This document shows, one piece after another, positions 1 to 10,205 of a stretch of 64,000 nucleotides of DNA. The notes below the pieces were generated by a model that saw nothing but the letters and a program-made list of their open reading frames with translations, did no database searches and had not been told where the DNA came from. The translations under genes were made by a program, and so were the position numbers. The DNA lies in assembly GCA_965240325.2 (NCBI GenBank), contig OZ251223.1:1736001-1800000 (forward strand). Reading direction: 5' to 3'. Numbering within the stretch: position 1 is the stretch's first letter; every line of letters begins with the position of its first letter. This stretch comes from Rebecca billardiae RCC1528 (taxonomy: Eukaryota; Haptophyta).

Positions 1-960
1 TCAGCGAGAGAGTCTAGAGAGCTCAGTCAACACCCTCAGACGGCGCGCGCTGATCTTCACGGTAAGTAAACCGGTGCGGATCGGCGCTGAGAGTGCTACG
101 TAGCACCCGGCACGATCTCCATTCTCGTCCAAGCAGTTTAGATCCGATTCGTCCGACGACGAAGACCAGCGCGCGTGCACTGCTCACATGCTGCCCAAGC
201 TGCGGAAGCTGCCAACGCGCCCAACGCCGCGGCCGCAGTCTGAGTGAATCGTATATTGCCTATTCAAGTGAATATATAGCCTATATATTGGCACGGCGGC
301 GTCGCCGCGGCGCGGGCTAAAAGACTGCTATCACGGCTGCGCGGGCGGCTCAGCCTCAATCATATCGCATCACTTCACAGCTTAGAGCACGCAGCACTCA
401 CTGGGCATCACGGCAGCAATATATTCAGTAATTCTGCGCACCGTCAACCTGAGGCATGCATCGGATCATGACGCAGCGCGATTCCCGCCGTAACTACGGT
501 TATTGCCAGTAGCCAGCAGTATCGTAGTCGGTACTGGCGGGCTCGACCTGAGTAGGCGGCGCCGCAAGCCCGCAACCGAGACTCTGCACCTGACGCTCGG
601 ATAGTCCCGGTCCCAGGACTCGCCGGCGACTACGTACTACGACTCGTACTCGGCGACCTGCCTGCAGGTCGGAGCAATTGGCCTCAGTCTTGAAGACATC
701 GTGCTTGGAGATCGAGAAAACGTTGACATGCGTCACTTGGAGCGGGCCCGTCGTCTTCGGACACATGCGAGACTCGATTGAATACAAGTCGCCGCATCAT
801 ACGGGTGTCATGGGTGGTGCACAAGTCCGCGGCGCGCCGTCGCCGTAGTCTGTCTGGCTCGCGTAGAATTAAGACAGGCACGAGGCGCGGGCTGCCGTCG
901 CGCCGCCTTCGCGCGCGCCGCGTCGCGTGGGCTGCGGCGCGCTTGCGCCGCAGCGCTCAG
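1..960. other. No supported gene; possible end of an upstream exon at the left edge
   Basis: I see no recognisable protein in this stretch. The first 61 bases are open in two frames and are followed at 62 by GTAAGT, a strong 5' splice-site consensus on the plus strand. An exon of a gene lying left of the window could therefore end here. This rests on the splice motif alone. Short open frames between 93 and 881 have no domain signature and overlap each other on both strands. Confidence 0.2.
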
Positions 961-2564
961 TCAGTGATGCCCAACAGGCTCTGCGGGCGCCTCGGCCTGG
1001 TTTGTGCGCAGATCGTCGACCGAGCTTGCCACCCACGTGAGTCGGTCGACAGGGTACCAACGCTGGTCGCCCTCCGCCTCGCACCCGCTCTCGACGAGGC
1101 ACGCGCGGATGCCAATGTGCACAGCGGCGCGCACGTCGGTCGCGTAGCGGTCGCCCACCATCATTATCTGGGCGCGCCGCGGATGAGGGAGGTTGCGTTG
1201 CATCAGCGTTGCGGGGTGAGGTGAGCGTCGCGGGCGCGGTCAGGCGCGCGGGGCGAGCGGCACACCGTGTCAGGGTCACCATTGTGTCCCTGGTCGAGTA
1301 GCATCTGGACGGCGCGGCCGATCATGAACTCGCGGCCGATGTTACCGCCCTTGCCGCAGATGACGAACTGGTCGCGCAGCCACGGCGGCGCGGCGGGGCG
1401 GAGCATCGCGGCAAACATGCCAGGGCCGGGCACGGCAAAGACCTGCCCCGGGAATCGCCCATCGTGCTGCGAGTTGAACGGGTCGTCGGCTGTGTAGATG
1501 AAGTCGGCGCCCTTGCGCACGAGGATGGTGAGCTGCGCGATCAGCTCGTACGACCACCCCTGCGCCGCGCCGCCCGTCTCGCCACGCTGCACGTCGTGGT
1601 CGAGGAACATGGCGATCGCGACGCGCGGCACGACCGCGCGCACCTTCACGTCGTCGGCCGCGTCGCGCGCCTCGCGCAGCTTCTCCGCGTCGAGGGCCCA
1701 CGATTTGACCTCTTCGTCGGAGAGGGATTCGGCGATGGTCCACTCCTGCATCTTCTTCAGCCCGGTCGGCCGCGAGAGGAACATGTCGTACCAGAAATTG
1801 CCCCCGCCTGAGACGATGAAGAGCTTGGAGCCGGCCGGCAGCGTGTCGAGGATAAAGTCGACCTGCGCATCCGCGGCGGTGCGGATGTGCTCGACGGGCA
1901 CGGGCTCGGAGGAGATAGCGAACGGGGGCGTGAGCAGCTTCTTCTGCGTCCCCGTCGGCCCCTTGTACCCCGTGTTCGACAGGAAGACGTGCGGGATCTT
2001 GTTGGCGAGCAGCCATGCATAGAACTCGCGCGCGCCGTGCAGGATGCCGGCCGGCTCGTAGATCGTGCCGTCGAGGTCGAGCAGGAAGGCGGTGACGCCA
2101 CTGGAGCGCGGGTCGTACCGCGGGATTGGGTCCTGCACCGCCCTCGGCGGCGGCACAAAGTAGTCCACAAACTCATCCTGCGAGATGAAGCCGTCCGAGT
2201 TGGCGTCAATGTTTGCGTAGATCTGCTCGAGCAGCGGGCGCGGCGCGGTCGGGTCGAGCTGCAGCAGCTTCTGCACGAGCGGGTAGCGCTGGAGCCCGTC
2301 GAGCACCTCCTCGCGCGACAGCTGCGCGTCCCCGTCCGAGTCCATCAGCTTGAACGCCGCGAGCACCGCGCTGCGCATCTGGTCGCCGCCGGCGCCTGTC
2401 GAGTGAGTCACCGTGAACGCGCCGCCAGGCGCGATAACCACGAGCCCATCAATGCTGTCGGACTTCTTGGTGCCGAAGAGGCGCTTCTTGAACGAGCCCA
2501 GGCTCAGCCGCCGCTCTGTGCTCTTCTCCCTCTCGACCGCCGGCTCGCGTGGCGCCCGTGACAT
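961..2564 (-). CDS. EF-hand / HAD subclass IIA phosphatase fusion, two exons
   Basis: Model: exon 1 2564-1266, intron 1265-1168 (98 nt, GTGTGC...CCCAG), exon 2 1167-961; 501 residues. The N-terminal third has two canonical EF-hand loops (DSDGDAQLSREE near residue 72 and DANSDGFISQDE near 119). It is followed by a HAD hydrolase with motif I LLDLDGT (nucleophile Asp near 165), motif II LSNTG (near 197), motif III lysine in ICGKGGNIG (near 404) and motif IV VGDRYATD. Motif IV only becomes continuous with the rest after splicing, which supports the intron. The order and the long cap between motifs II and III match the NagD/phosphoglycolate phosphatase-like (IIA) family, which hydrolyses small phosphomonoesters. 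Calcium control through the EF-hands is inference. The start at 2564 is the first Met after an upstream palindrome; an in-frame extension to 3011 is repeat-derived. No clear targeting peptide is visible. Confidence 0.85.
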
Positions 2565-2614
2565 GATCGAATAGATGTATCCACCCGTTCCAGAAAGGCG
2601 ATTAGTTCGGACAC

Positions 2615-2663
2615 GGTCCGGGAGCTCAAAAGGTGCAAGTTGCACCTTTTGAGCTCCCGGACC
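2615..2663. repeat. 49-nt perfect palindrome
   Basis: Arms 2615-2638 and 2640-2663 (24 nt each) are exact reverse complements around a single G at 2639. The arm contains GGGAGCTCAAAAGGTGCAA. It lies 50 nt upstream of the chosen start of the EF-hand/HAD gene, so it may be in its 5' UTR or promoter and could form a cruciform or hairpin. Confidence 0.95.
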
Positions 2664-2767
2664 ACAGTGGGCGCACGCGGGGCCGCGGCCGTTGAGAAGG
2701 GGCGGGGGCGGGCGGGCGACGTCGACGTCGCGGCGTTCCACGCGCTCTGCTGTCGATGACTTGCTGT

Positions 2768-3760
2768 TGGCGGCGCGCGCCGCGCTGGCGAGGTGGCTCG
2801 GACCCATGCGCGCCTTCGAGCGCCCGGCGACCGCGCGCGCATCGGCTTCCTCCGCCTGCGAGTCGCCCGCGGCCGCGACCTCCGCCCGCTTCGAGTGGGT
2901 TGACTGCGCCCGAGCCTGCTCGCCGCCGAGCGCAGGGATGAGTCGAGCGCGGCGCGAGGCGGCGATCGTGATCGGGCGATCGTGTGCGCCCATATGCGCC
3001 CCATCTGCCACGGCGCGACCGCTTCAGCGTGCGTATGTCACCCCACTTGTCAGGGATGTCGGGTAGCAGGCGAGCACCGTCGGCCAGTGTGTCCGCCCGC
3101 GCCGCGTGCGCACAGGGCCATACGACGCGGAAACACGTCACAACCGGCATCAGTGCATGGCCATGGCCGTGTACAGCCCCGCGTGGGCCACCAAGGTCAT
3201 GCCATCCACTGCTCTGCCAGCTCGCAACGTGCGTCAATGCTGACGACAACTCTGGTCGAGAAGAAGTTGCTTCTTGAGTTCTGTCACAGTGGTGCACACG
3301 GCATCAGTGGACGTCCCCATGACTACGGATGCGGACCAACCGTGCCCGCCAGCTTGCGTAGCGAAGACATCACGAGACGTCACGGAGCGACATCCGATGC
3401 GTAGAGCCCTTCGCGCACGCGGCGCGGGCGGACACGCTGGCCGGCAGAGCTCGCCCGCTCCCCGACATGCCTGACAAGTGGGGTCCCATACGCACGCTGA
3501 AGCTGTCGCGCCGAGGCAAATAGGGCGCAGATGGGCGCATGCGATCGCCCGATCGTGATCGCCGCCTCGCGCCGCGCTCAACTCATCCCTGCGCTCGGCC
3601 GCGAGCAGGCTCGGGCGCAGTCAACCCCCTCGAAGCGGGCGGCCGCCGCGGGCGCGGGCGACTTGCAGGCGGAGGAAGCCGATGCGCGCGCGGTCGCCGG
3701 GCGCTCAAAGGCGCGCATGGGTCCGAGCCATCCCGCCCGCGCGGCGCGCGCCGCCCAAGT
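2768..3760. repeat. Imperfect inverted duplication (arms about 2768-3155 and 3375-3760)
   Basis: The reverse complement of about 3760-3375 aligns with about 2768-3155 at high but imperfect identity; for example GATCGGGCGATCG and CTTCAGCGTGCGTATG recur in both arms. About 220 nt separate the arms. Open frames across the arms (for example minus 3297-2626 and plus 3539-3880) are mirror images of one another and show no known domain, so I do not call them genes. Confidence 0.8.
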
Positions 3761-3936
3761 CACGCATATCTCGGTCCGCACGTCGGCCACGCGCCCACCT
3801 GTTCGCCATCCTTCCGCCAGTCCGCCACCAGCCGGGGCGCCTGGCGGCGGAACAACACCCTGCGTGGAACGGGTGGATAAATAAGGGCGCCGGTCCCAGC
3901 CGGCGCCGTCCTAAAGTACCTGTGTCGTTAAATCAT

Positions 3937-4142
3937 AGAATGAGTCTGATCACCCGGAGCCCGTTATAAAGGGGAATTTATTATTATTAGGTCCAGAGGC
4001 TCTGACGACCGTGCGCCCACTGACAGTGGTTTGAGGTTGGGTGAGGGTGGTGGTTGGTTGGGGGCTGGCCAGGGTAGGGCTGGAGGCTTCGGCCGCCAGT
4101 CTGATCACCCGGAGCCCGTTATAAAGGGGAATTTGTTATTGA
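3937..4142 (+). repeat. Dispersed repeat family R3: partial copy plus full copy
   Basis: The end motif GATCACCCGGAGCCCG followed directly by TTATAAAGGGGAATT occurs at about 3939-3980 and again at about 4100-4133. The second copy is preceded by about 80 nt containing GGCTGGCCAGGGTAGGGC and GGAGGCTTCGGCCGCC. The same composite recurs reverse-complemented at about 21873-21990 and 22133-22215, and on the plus strand at 36385-36537. No coding capacity is visible, so this is a short non-autonomous interspersed element of unknown class. Confidence 0.8.
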
Positions 4143-5903
4143 CATGACGGTTGGCGATTCTCGGCTAGCTATAATAATCCTTGGGTCTGGCTCGGTTGGC
4201 CACGTCAGTCGCGTCGTCAGCACTCGGCACACCAGGTTTATTAGGATAATTATCAGGCTCTATCATGAGGTAGCTGGTTGATTTCATTAATTTTCATTCG
4301 TCCTTTCCGGACATATGCCGGGCCGTACAGTCAGCTATGTTTTTAGCGCCGTAAACGCTTACGGCTACCTATCTCCCTTGGCTCCAACTCCTGCCACCCG
4401 TCCCAGAAAGCCTCTGAGCCCGTCTTCGGCTCAGCGGGCTCAAAAACTTCGCAGCGAGGTTTTTGAGCTCAGTGACTATGAAATGGACTGGCAACGAATA
4501 GCTGCGGGTATTTTTCAATACCAGGGGCCTTGATGTAGGGGGCTGGGACGGGTGGTGCGGGGGATGACGTGAAGCATTCGACCCCAGGCTTGTCAGACAA
4601 ACCCACGCTGGCGGCGGAATGTCCGGAAAGCGCAGATCACCAACCGGACGGCCGGCTCCCTGCGGGGAGCCGGCCGTCCGGTGCGCATCGAATAGGCGTC
4701 GCGCGTGCGCGGACTGGGACGCCAGCCTCAACGGCGGGATGGCGCTCACTGGGCGACGCGAGGGCCCGCCTGCGCCACGCGCCCAGGGCCGCATGCGTGC
4801 TTGACGGCCTTGCGCGGGTGCCTCGTGGTGGCGAGAAGACCCGATGGCAGCATTTGCGCCGCCTTGTCCACGCCCTCGTCACCCTTTATGCGCGCAAAGA
4901 CCTGCTAACTGGCACGCGCAGCTCTAGAATTGAAGGCCTGCCCGACGAGCATGATGGTCGGCACGCGTGCGCCCCTGAGGTATTCAACGGTCGGGTACTT
5001 TCACTTCTGTGCGAGGGGCCTGAGAGTACTGAGCATGAACGCTGCGCCTTGAGCCATGCTGGCATCAGTCAGACCACACGCATGTATGTGAGACGGGCCA
5101 GGGCGGAGAATCGTCATCGGGCCGCCGCCGCCAGTTAGTCAGCCTTGCTTCTTCTCCACGCATAGCCTCGAGCAACAACTAGGCTAGCACATCTGTTGCG
5201 TCGACTTCCGACACCTTGCGGTCTGCTTCGTCGCTCATGCCTCTATACCTCCCTACGAATGGCGGCATGCCCGGCTGGCGCGAGCCCCGGCCCGCCGTGA
5301 ACGGCGCGCACGCCGCCCGCGGCGATCGGCCGACTCACAGCTGACCGGCTCCAGATCGGACCACACCGCGCCATGAGCGTGGGTGCACACGAGTGTGCAG
5401 GCGATCGCTCACATGCCGAGCGCACTGTCTACGGCCAGCAGGTGCCCAAGAACGCACTGTGCTGCAACATGTGCATTTGAGCTGTTCGAACAATCTGCTC
5501 ACCAAGTAACAAAACCGCTCATCTCCGCTGAGTATGCGCGGGCATCGTCGCGCGCTGGGGCTCGTCGATGCGCCAACACCTAGGCCCATCGGGCAGAGGC
5601 CGTGGCTCGTCTTAATTGGGCCTCTGGCACACGCGCGCGCGCGCTCTCGCGCGGCGGGCCGCCTCGTGGACGCGTCGCGTGGAAAGTAGCCGGGCCCTGC
5701 GCGCGGCGAGGGCGGCGAGGGCGGGCGGGAGCGCGCGCGATTGAGCCCCATAGGTGTCTTGAGCCGCGCCGACCTCGCGCGCGCACCCGCAGCGGCCGTG
5801 GGTGCGCGTCCGAGCGCGCCGCGTGAGGTCGCCATCGTGCCGTGCGCGCGCGGGGCCGCCCAGCGTGGGTTTGTCTGACAAGCCCCAGGCCTCCCTCGCG
5901 CTC
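4143..5903. other. Region without supported gene; contains a hairpin and an inverted 25-mer
   Basis: The longest open frame (plus 4569-5138, 189 codons) has no recognisable domain and is interrupted conceptually by the hairpin at 4643-4682. A perfect 25-nt inverted match links 4587-4611 with 5860-5884, the latter just upstream of the aquaporin start. These could be remnants of a duplicated 5' region. I see nothing else that can be named. Confidence 0.4.
4643..4682. repeat. Perfect stem-loop, 18-bp stem with 4-nt loop
   Basis: ACCGGACGGCCGGCTCCC (4643-4660) is followed by loop TGCG and its exact reverse complement (4665-4682). The stem is very GC-rich. There is no T-run, and this is eukaryotic DNA, so it is not a rho-independent terminator. 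Confidence 0.95.
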
Positions 5904-6890
5904 ATGCCGCAGCCGGAATGGCTGCCGGTCTTCGTCGGCGAGACGGTCGGCACGTTCGTGCTGTGCATGCTTGGGTTCGGCGTGGTCGCCATGGCCACGC
6001 TCACCGAGTTTGAGAGCACCTCGCTCGTCGATATCTCGGCGATCTGGGGCGTCGGCGTAACATTTGGCATCTGGGCGTCGGCTGGCCTGTCGGACAGCCA
6101 CCTCAACCCGGCTGTCACGCTGACGATGCTCTCGCTCGGGCGGATCCGGCGCGAGCTCTTGCCGGCGTATCTAGGCGGGCAGACGCTCGGTTCGACGCTC
6201 GCCTCTCTGCTCCTCGTCGCCTCCTACCACCCAGCGATCATCGCACGTGGGCATGTGCCCTTCCAACTCGGATTCGCCGCCGTTGACGGCAGCCTGGCGG
6301 TCGGCGGCGTCGTGTGCTTCGTGCACGAGGCGTGGTCGACTGCGATGATCGTGTTCGCCATCTTCGCCATCGACGACGGCCCGGGCAAGCCCGTCGCGAT
6401 CGGCGTGGTCGTCGCCGCGATGATCGTCATCGTCGCGCCGCTCACCGGCGCTGGCTTCAACCCCGCGCGCGACATCGGCCCGCGCATCGCCGCGCTGGTG
6501 CTGCAGGGAGCCGCACCGGGCGTGAGGGGCTGGGACGGCGGCCAGTTCCTGCCCTACTGGCTCGGGCCCATCGTTGGCGCCCCCCTCGGCGCGCGGCTCC
6601 TCAACGCGGTACGCGCGCTGAAGCTGGTTGAGCCGCCCGCCGCGGACGACCTCAAGGCGCGCTTCGTCAAGATGCCGACACTCTCGTACATCCCGCCTGG
6701 CATGCTGCCGAGCGGACCAAGGGCCCATCAAGTCTCTCCTGGCTGCAGCAGCGCCGCCGCCACCACCATCACCGCTACTGACAGCACTGGCAGCATCCGC
6801 GCCTTTTCCACCACTCACGAAAGCGCAGGCGCAGGCGCAGGCGGAGGCGCGGCAGGCAGCCGAGTCGCTTTTTTAACCCGCGCTTCGTAG
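5904..6890 (+). CDS. Aquaglyceroporin (MIP family channel)
   Basis: The open frame encodes about 328 residues from the ATG at 5904. Both half-helix NPA motifs are present: HLNPAVTL near residue 66 and GFNPARDIGPR near residue 184. The Asp after the second NPA-Arg is the usual hallmark of glycerol-conducting GlpF-type channels rather than strict water channels. Six hydrophobic segments are visible, and the C-terminal half ends with FLPYWLGPIVGAPLGA, typical of helix 6. The frame is open upstream to 5802, but that Arg-rich stretch does not look like part of the channel, so 5904 is preferred. The last 80 residues after KMPTLSYIP are low-complexity Ser/Thr/Ala/Gly; a short intron there that would switch frame cannot be excluded. 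The likely role is glycerol or small-solute transport at the plasma membrane or an endomembrane. Confidence 0.88.
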   Translation: MPQPEWLPVFVGETVGTFVLCMLGFGVVAMATLTEFESTSLVDISAIWGVGVTFGIWASAGLSDSHLNPAVTLTMLSLGRIRRELLPAYLGGQTLGSTLASLLLVASYHPAIIARGHVPFQLGFAAVDGSLAVGGVVCFVHEAWSTAMIVFAIFAIDDGPGKPVAIGVVVAAMIVIVAPLTGAGFNPARDIGPRIAALVLQGAAPGVRGWDGGQFLPYWLGPIVGAPLGARLLNAVRALKLVEPPAADDLKARFVKMPTLSYIPPGMLPSGPRAHQVSPGCSSAAATTITATDSTGSIRAFSTTHESAGAGAGGGAAGSRVAFLTRAS

Positions 6891-7345
6891 TCCGCAGCGT
6901 AACTAGTCGCGGATGATTCATGCGCGCCCCTTCCGTCGCGCGCAGCGCACGTCGTTTGTTGCGCTGCGTATGGTAGTCCCGCCGCGCGTGGGTTTCAGCA
7001 CCGCCGCCATTTATAATATATATATATATATATTCTGCTTATTATAATATAATAATAATAATAATAATAATATTTTATTCAGCATGACGATGATGACGCC
7101 GATGCGCGCATATTCGTCATATTATTTCGTCATCGCGGATTCGGAAGATATTACTGTGGGGCGGCCGCTTGCTGCAATGGCCGCCTCGATGATTTGGTGC
7201 GGCAACTCTGCGGACGCGGCTGCCCTCACCAGTGTCACAGTGACCAGTCACCTGCCTGCCGGCGCCGGGGCTCGGTTATCGGTGGCGGTGTCTTTGTGCG
7301 CAGTGTTCTGTGTCACTGGATGGCGTCAATCACGCCTTGCAGTTT
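6891..7345. other. Intergenic, with AT microsatellite
   Basis: This is the 3' flank of the aquaporin gene. It contains a TA/TAA microsatellite at about 7011-7080 and then GC-rich DNA without a recognisable protein. An open frame from 7084 runs into the following repeat element and is not supported. Confidence 0.4.
7011..7080. repeat. TA and TAA microsatellite
   Basis: A run of alternating TA passes into repeated TAA units. It contrasts strongly with the flanking GC-rich sequence. Confidence 0.9.
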
Positions 7346-8833
7346 GGCGGGCCGTACTGTCGGTCCGCCCCTTGTAGCAGTGCCCGGGGAAAAGATAAGA
7401 AAAAGAAAATAATGAAGAAAATCGCCTCGCCAAGAAAAGAAAATCGCGTCGCTCACTACCGGGCGCCCTCGCAGCTCCCACTGGGGACGCTCGGCCGAAA
7501 ATATGTTCAGGCTGGCGCGGAGCGCGTGGGCCGCGCACGCCAGATCCAACGCCGGCGCGGACATCGCGCGAGGACTCCCGATGGGGATTTTCGCCCGATT
7601 CGCGATTCCTCCCCTCGTCGTCTCGCGTGCAGGTCGAACGGGGGCCAAAGTCGACGCGTTTGGAGGTACGCTCGGCGCGTCGACACGATCGTGCGACCTG
7701 GGGCGGTCCTCGCCTGACTTGCACGTCGAGCGCTCGGACGGGCCAAACTATCAAGCGCTGCGCACGACAACCACCTCGCGCGATCCACCGCCGCGCGTCG
7801 GGCTCGGTGCGGAAAGGCCCTCATCACGAGGTGTCTCGCGGGCGGGAAGCGCCATCGCACGCGACGCAAGATTTGGCGCGGCCTTCTGAACACGATCGCC
7901 GGAATCCGCGCACCGGACTGTCGCTCGCGGTCCCTCAGCCGAAGCCCACGTCCGGCGTGCATGGCGTCGAAGCGCCAACGGCGTACGACGCGCAGCGGAC
8001 GCACCTCCCGGGTCTGTCGCCGTGGCAGCAACCGTGTCTTCGCGAGTTGGCGACCCTCGCCGCATCGCGACACAGACAAGCCCGTGATGCCATCCGCAGA
8101 GCGATGAAACGTCGAGCATGCAACATCGCCGCGCCATCCTCGTCCATAGCGCAGGCGCTGCGGGACAAGGCGGAAGTCGTCACGCCGGTGACGAATGCGC
8201 TGTGATTCGTTTGCCTGCGTGAGCAGCTCGTGCCCACTCTCGATTGCGAGGCACACACTGTCGCTGTGCGCGCGCGCGCGCACAACCAACAGCTCCTCGT
8301 GCCGCCGAACACGCGGGCGCCAGACCTGTCGAAGATGCGAAGAGCGACAACCGCCTGAACGTCAACGCGCTCGTGCTCAGCGTGGCGGCCGTGTACGATT
8401 TCAACGCGACATGCGCCGAGCCCATCATGCCCGGAGCGGACATCGGCAAGCATCCTCGCCGGACGACCGCTCTCGGCTGGCGGCAGGAGGACATGCACAT
8501 GATCTACTCTGGCGGCTTCGTCGGCGGCGAGGCGCTCGATTACGCCATCGCGGCCGAGATGCGGCACACGCAGCGCGTACCCGCGCTCGCGCGGAGCAAC
8601 GGGCTACCCGCCCCGCCCCGCGTGCTGCACATTCCCTCGTGGGTGTGGGCCTCGCTGATGCGCACGCCGAACGTGTACACGTGAGTGGGAGAACTTCAGG
8701 TGTCACTGGTCCGACTGTCCGTCACCCACGGCCACGAGCGAATGTGGAAAGACGCGAACCCGCAGAGGAAACATTGCGACAGCACTGGCACGGCCCGCCG
8801 ACCCCCCCGCCCGCCAGGGCACGGTTTATTATA
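7346..8833 (+). mobile_element. 1.5-kb dispersed element, copy A
   Basis: The whole segment recurs reverse-complemented at 43778-45291 and 45288-46852 with small insertions, deletions and substitutions. It begins at GGCGGGCCGTACTG, continues with GTAGCAGTGCCCGGGG and an A/G-rich stretch, and ends with CCCCCGCCCGCCAGGGCAC. The other two copies are bounded by TTAA. Copy A has diverged at both edges (TTTGG on the left, GGTTTATTAT on the right). No transposase is visible, so it would be non-autonomous if it is a transposon. Its 3' third carries a conserved reading frame described separately. Confidence 0.75.
8244..8684 (+). pseudogene. Conserved coding remnant inside the 1.5-kb element
   Basis: All three copies of the element preserve a frame with the successive segments NVNALVLSVAAVYD, ATCAEPIMPGADIGK, GGEALDYAIA.EMRH and PPRVLHIPSWVWASLM. 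Another frame 5' of it is also shared: LSPWQQPCLRELATLAA, ARDAIRRAMKRRACNIAAP and ALRDKAEVVTPVTNAL, ending at 8205 in this copy. Indels in all copies prevent one continuous frame, so I read it as a decayed gene carried by the element. I do not recognise the family. The alternative is an intact gene with introns in the element. Confidence 0.45.
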
Positions 8834-8993
8834 AAGGCTCACCGGGTGGCAGGTTGGGAGCCGCGCCATCCTTCAGCGCACGCTCTCCGAAGAGAGACCT
8901 GGAAAGTGGAAACTGGTTATTTGAACCCACCGACCTCAGTACCAAGTGTACGTAAAAACATATAGTAAACTGTAATCATCAGTCACACCCGGG

Positions 8994-10205
8994 ATGGCGG
9001 CGGCCATATCCTCGCGGCGGGTCCCGTGGCTGGTCGTTGTTGTCGTCGTTGTCGCCACAGTGGCCCGAGCACGGCCGCTGCCGCTCAGGACGAGGCGTTT
9101 CCCTACATTGCGTTGTCCAAACGGCGTTGCGTTCCCCGAGGCCGTGTACTACATCAATCGCGACAAGGACGTGGACCGACACATTGAAATGCGCGAGAAG
9201 CTCGCCCGCGCGCGATTGATCGGCGTGCGGGTTCCGGCCGTCGAGGCCCCAACGATCCCCAGGGGGCAGTCGCTTGCAACTATCGGGCACTTCTCGACCA
9301 ACGCGACGAGGGCCTTTGTAAGCGCACTCCTCTCGCAGCAGCGGTGTGCCCACCTCGTGAAGCGCAGCTGCTCGATTCAGAACGTGGTCCGCTGCTGCGT
9401 CGGCGCGTCGCTCTCGACGCCGAACGCATGCTGGCACATGAGCGCATACGACATCCGGGGCAACTCTACCTTGCGCATGAGCTCGCAGGCGTGCGCGACC
9501 CTGGCGGCGGTCCACCTGAGCAACCTGCGCGTGGTGCGCATGATGGCCAAGCACAACCAGCCGTGCGTGCCGACGGCGGGCGCGCCATGCCCGCACCGCT
9601 TCGTGCTCATGCTCGAAGATGACGTACGCCCGCACGAGCACTGGCGTGCGCGCTACTGCGCGTTCATGCGCGAGAACCCGCCCGACACCTGGGACATCGC
9701 CAAGGTTGAATCCACGCGCATGCGCAACAAGTGGACCGTCACGTCACGCACATCGCTCGGCCGCTGCACGCGCAGCAAGGGCGGGGCCGGATTCTCGTCG
9801 TCGCACGAGCTCGCGCCCAGGTTTGCATACACGGCGAGCAAGGTAGCGGTGCTGCGCCGCATGCACTCGGAACTCGCGTGGCACGACTTGGTGCGCGTGC
9901 CCTTCGCGATGGGCACGGCCGCGATGCTCATCAACGTCGACGCCATTGGCAAGCTGCTGCACCTGCTGGACAGCTCGCCCGTGCACACGAACGACTACTT
10001 GTACAGGGAGGCGCATTGCACGCAGCAGCTCCGCTTCGCCATGAGCGACCACGTCATCTTCAACCCGGTCACGCGGCAGCAGCTGACGTCGACCATCGGC
10101 CGCCGCCTTTCCGTTGCCGCTGAAAGCTTTCTCGGCGACGTTGGCGGCCTGTTGTCGCACTACCTCTGGGACTCGTCATCGGCGCCCACTCGGGCCACAC
10201 AGTGA
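8994..10205 (+). CDS. GT25-like glycosyltransferase, type II membrane protein
   Basis: Single-exon frame of 403 residues. The N-terminus has a signal-anchor (VPWLVVVVVVVATVA, residues about 10-25), pointing to the ER or Golgi. EAVYYINRDKDVDRHIEMRE (near residue 50) matches the opening strand and helix of the LPS/collagen GT25 family, where a hydrophobic strand is followed by an N-x-D-x-x-x-R pattern. SSQACATLAAVHLSNLRVVR followed by FVLMLEDDVRPHE (acidic EDD at about 208-210) matches the part of that family with the metal-binding acidic motif. Conserved Cys residues in the lumenal part suggest disulfides. The family transfers sugars (often galactose) from nucleotide sugars; donor and acceptor cannot be read from the sequence. 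The start codon directly precedes the anchor. Confidence 0.72.
   Translation: MAAAISSRRVPWLVVVVVVVATVARARPLPLRTRRFPTLRCPNGVAFPEAVYYINRDKDVDRHIEMREKLARARLIGVRVPAVEAPTIPRGQSLATIGHFSTNATRAFVSALLSQQRCAHLVKRSCSIQNVVRCCVGASLSTPNACWHMSAYDIRGNSTLRMSSQACATLAAVHLSNLRVVRMMAKHNQPCVPTAGAPCPHRFVLMLEDDVRPHEHWRARYCAFMRENPPDTWDIAKVESTRMRNKWTVTSRTSLGRCTRSKGGAGFSSSHELAPRFAYTASKVAVLRRMHSELAWHDLVRVPFAMGTAAMLINVDAIGKLLHLLDSSPVHTNDYLYREAHCTQQLRFAMSDHVIFNPVTRQQLTSTIGRRLSVAAESFLGDVGGLLSHYLWDSSSAPTRATQ

Noticed and set aside
4643-4682. Rho-independent terminator
   Set aside because: No T-run after the stem and the genome is eukaryotic.
4569-5138. 189-codon plus-strand gene
   Set aside because: Contains the perfect 18-bp hairpin and part of the inverted 25-mer; no domain; equal-quality frames lie on the other strand.
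8905-8945. Minus-strand tRNA T-arm (GGTTCAAAT-like)
   Set aside because: Flanking bases do not form the T stem and no acceptor or anticodon arm could be fitted.
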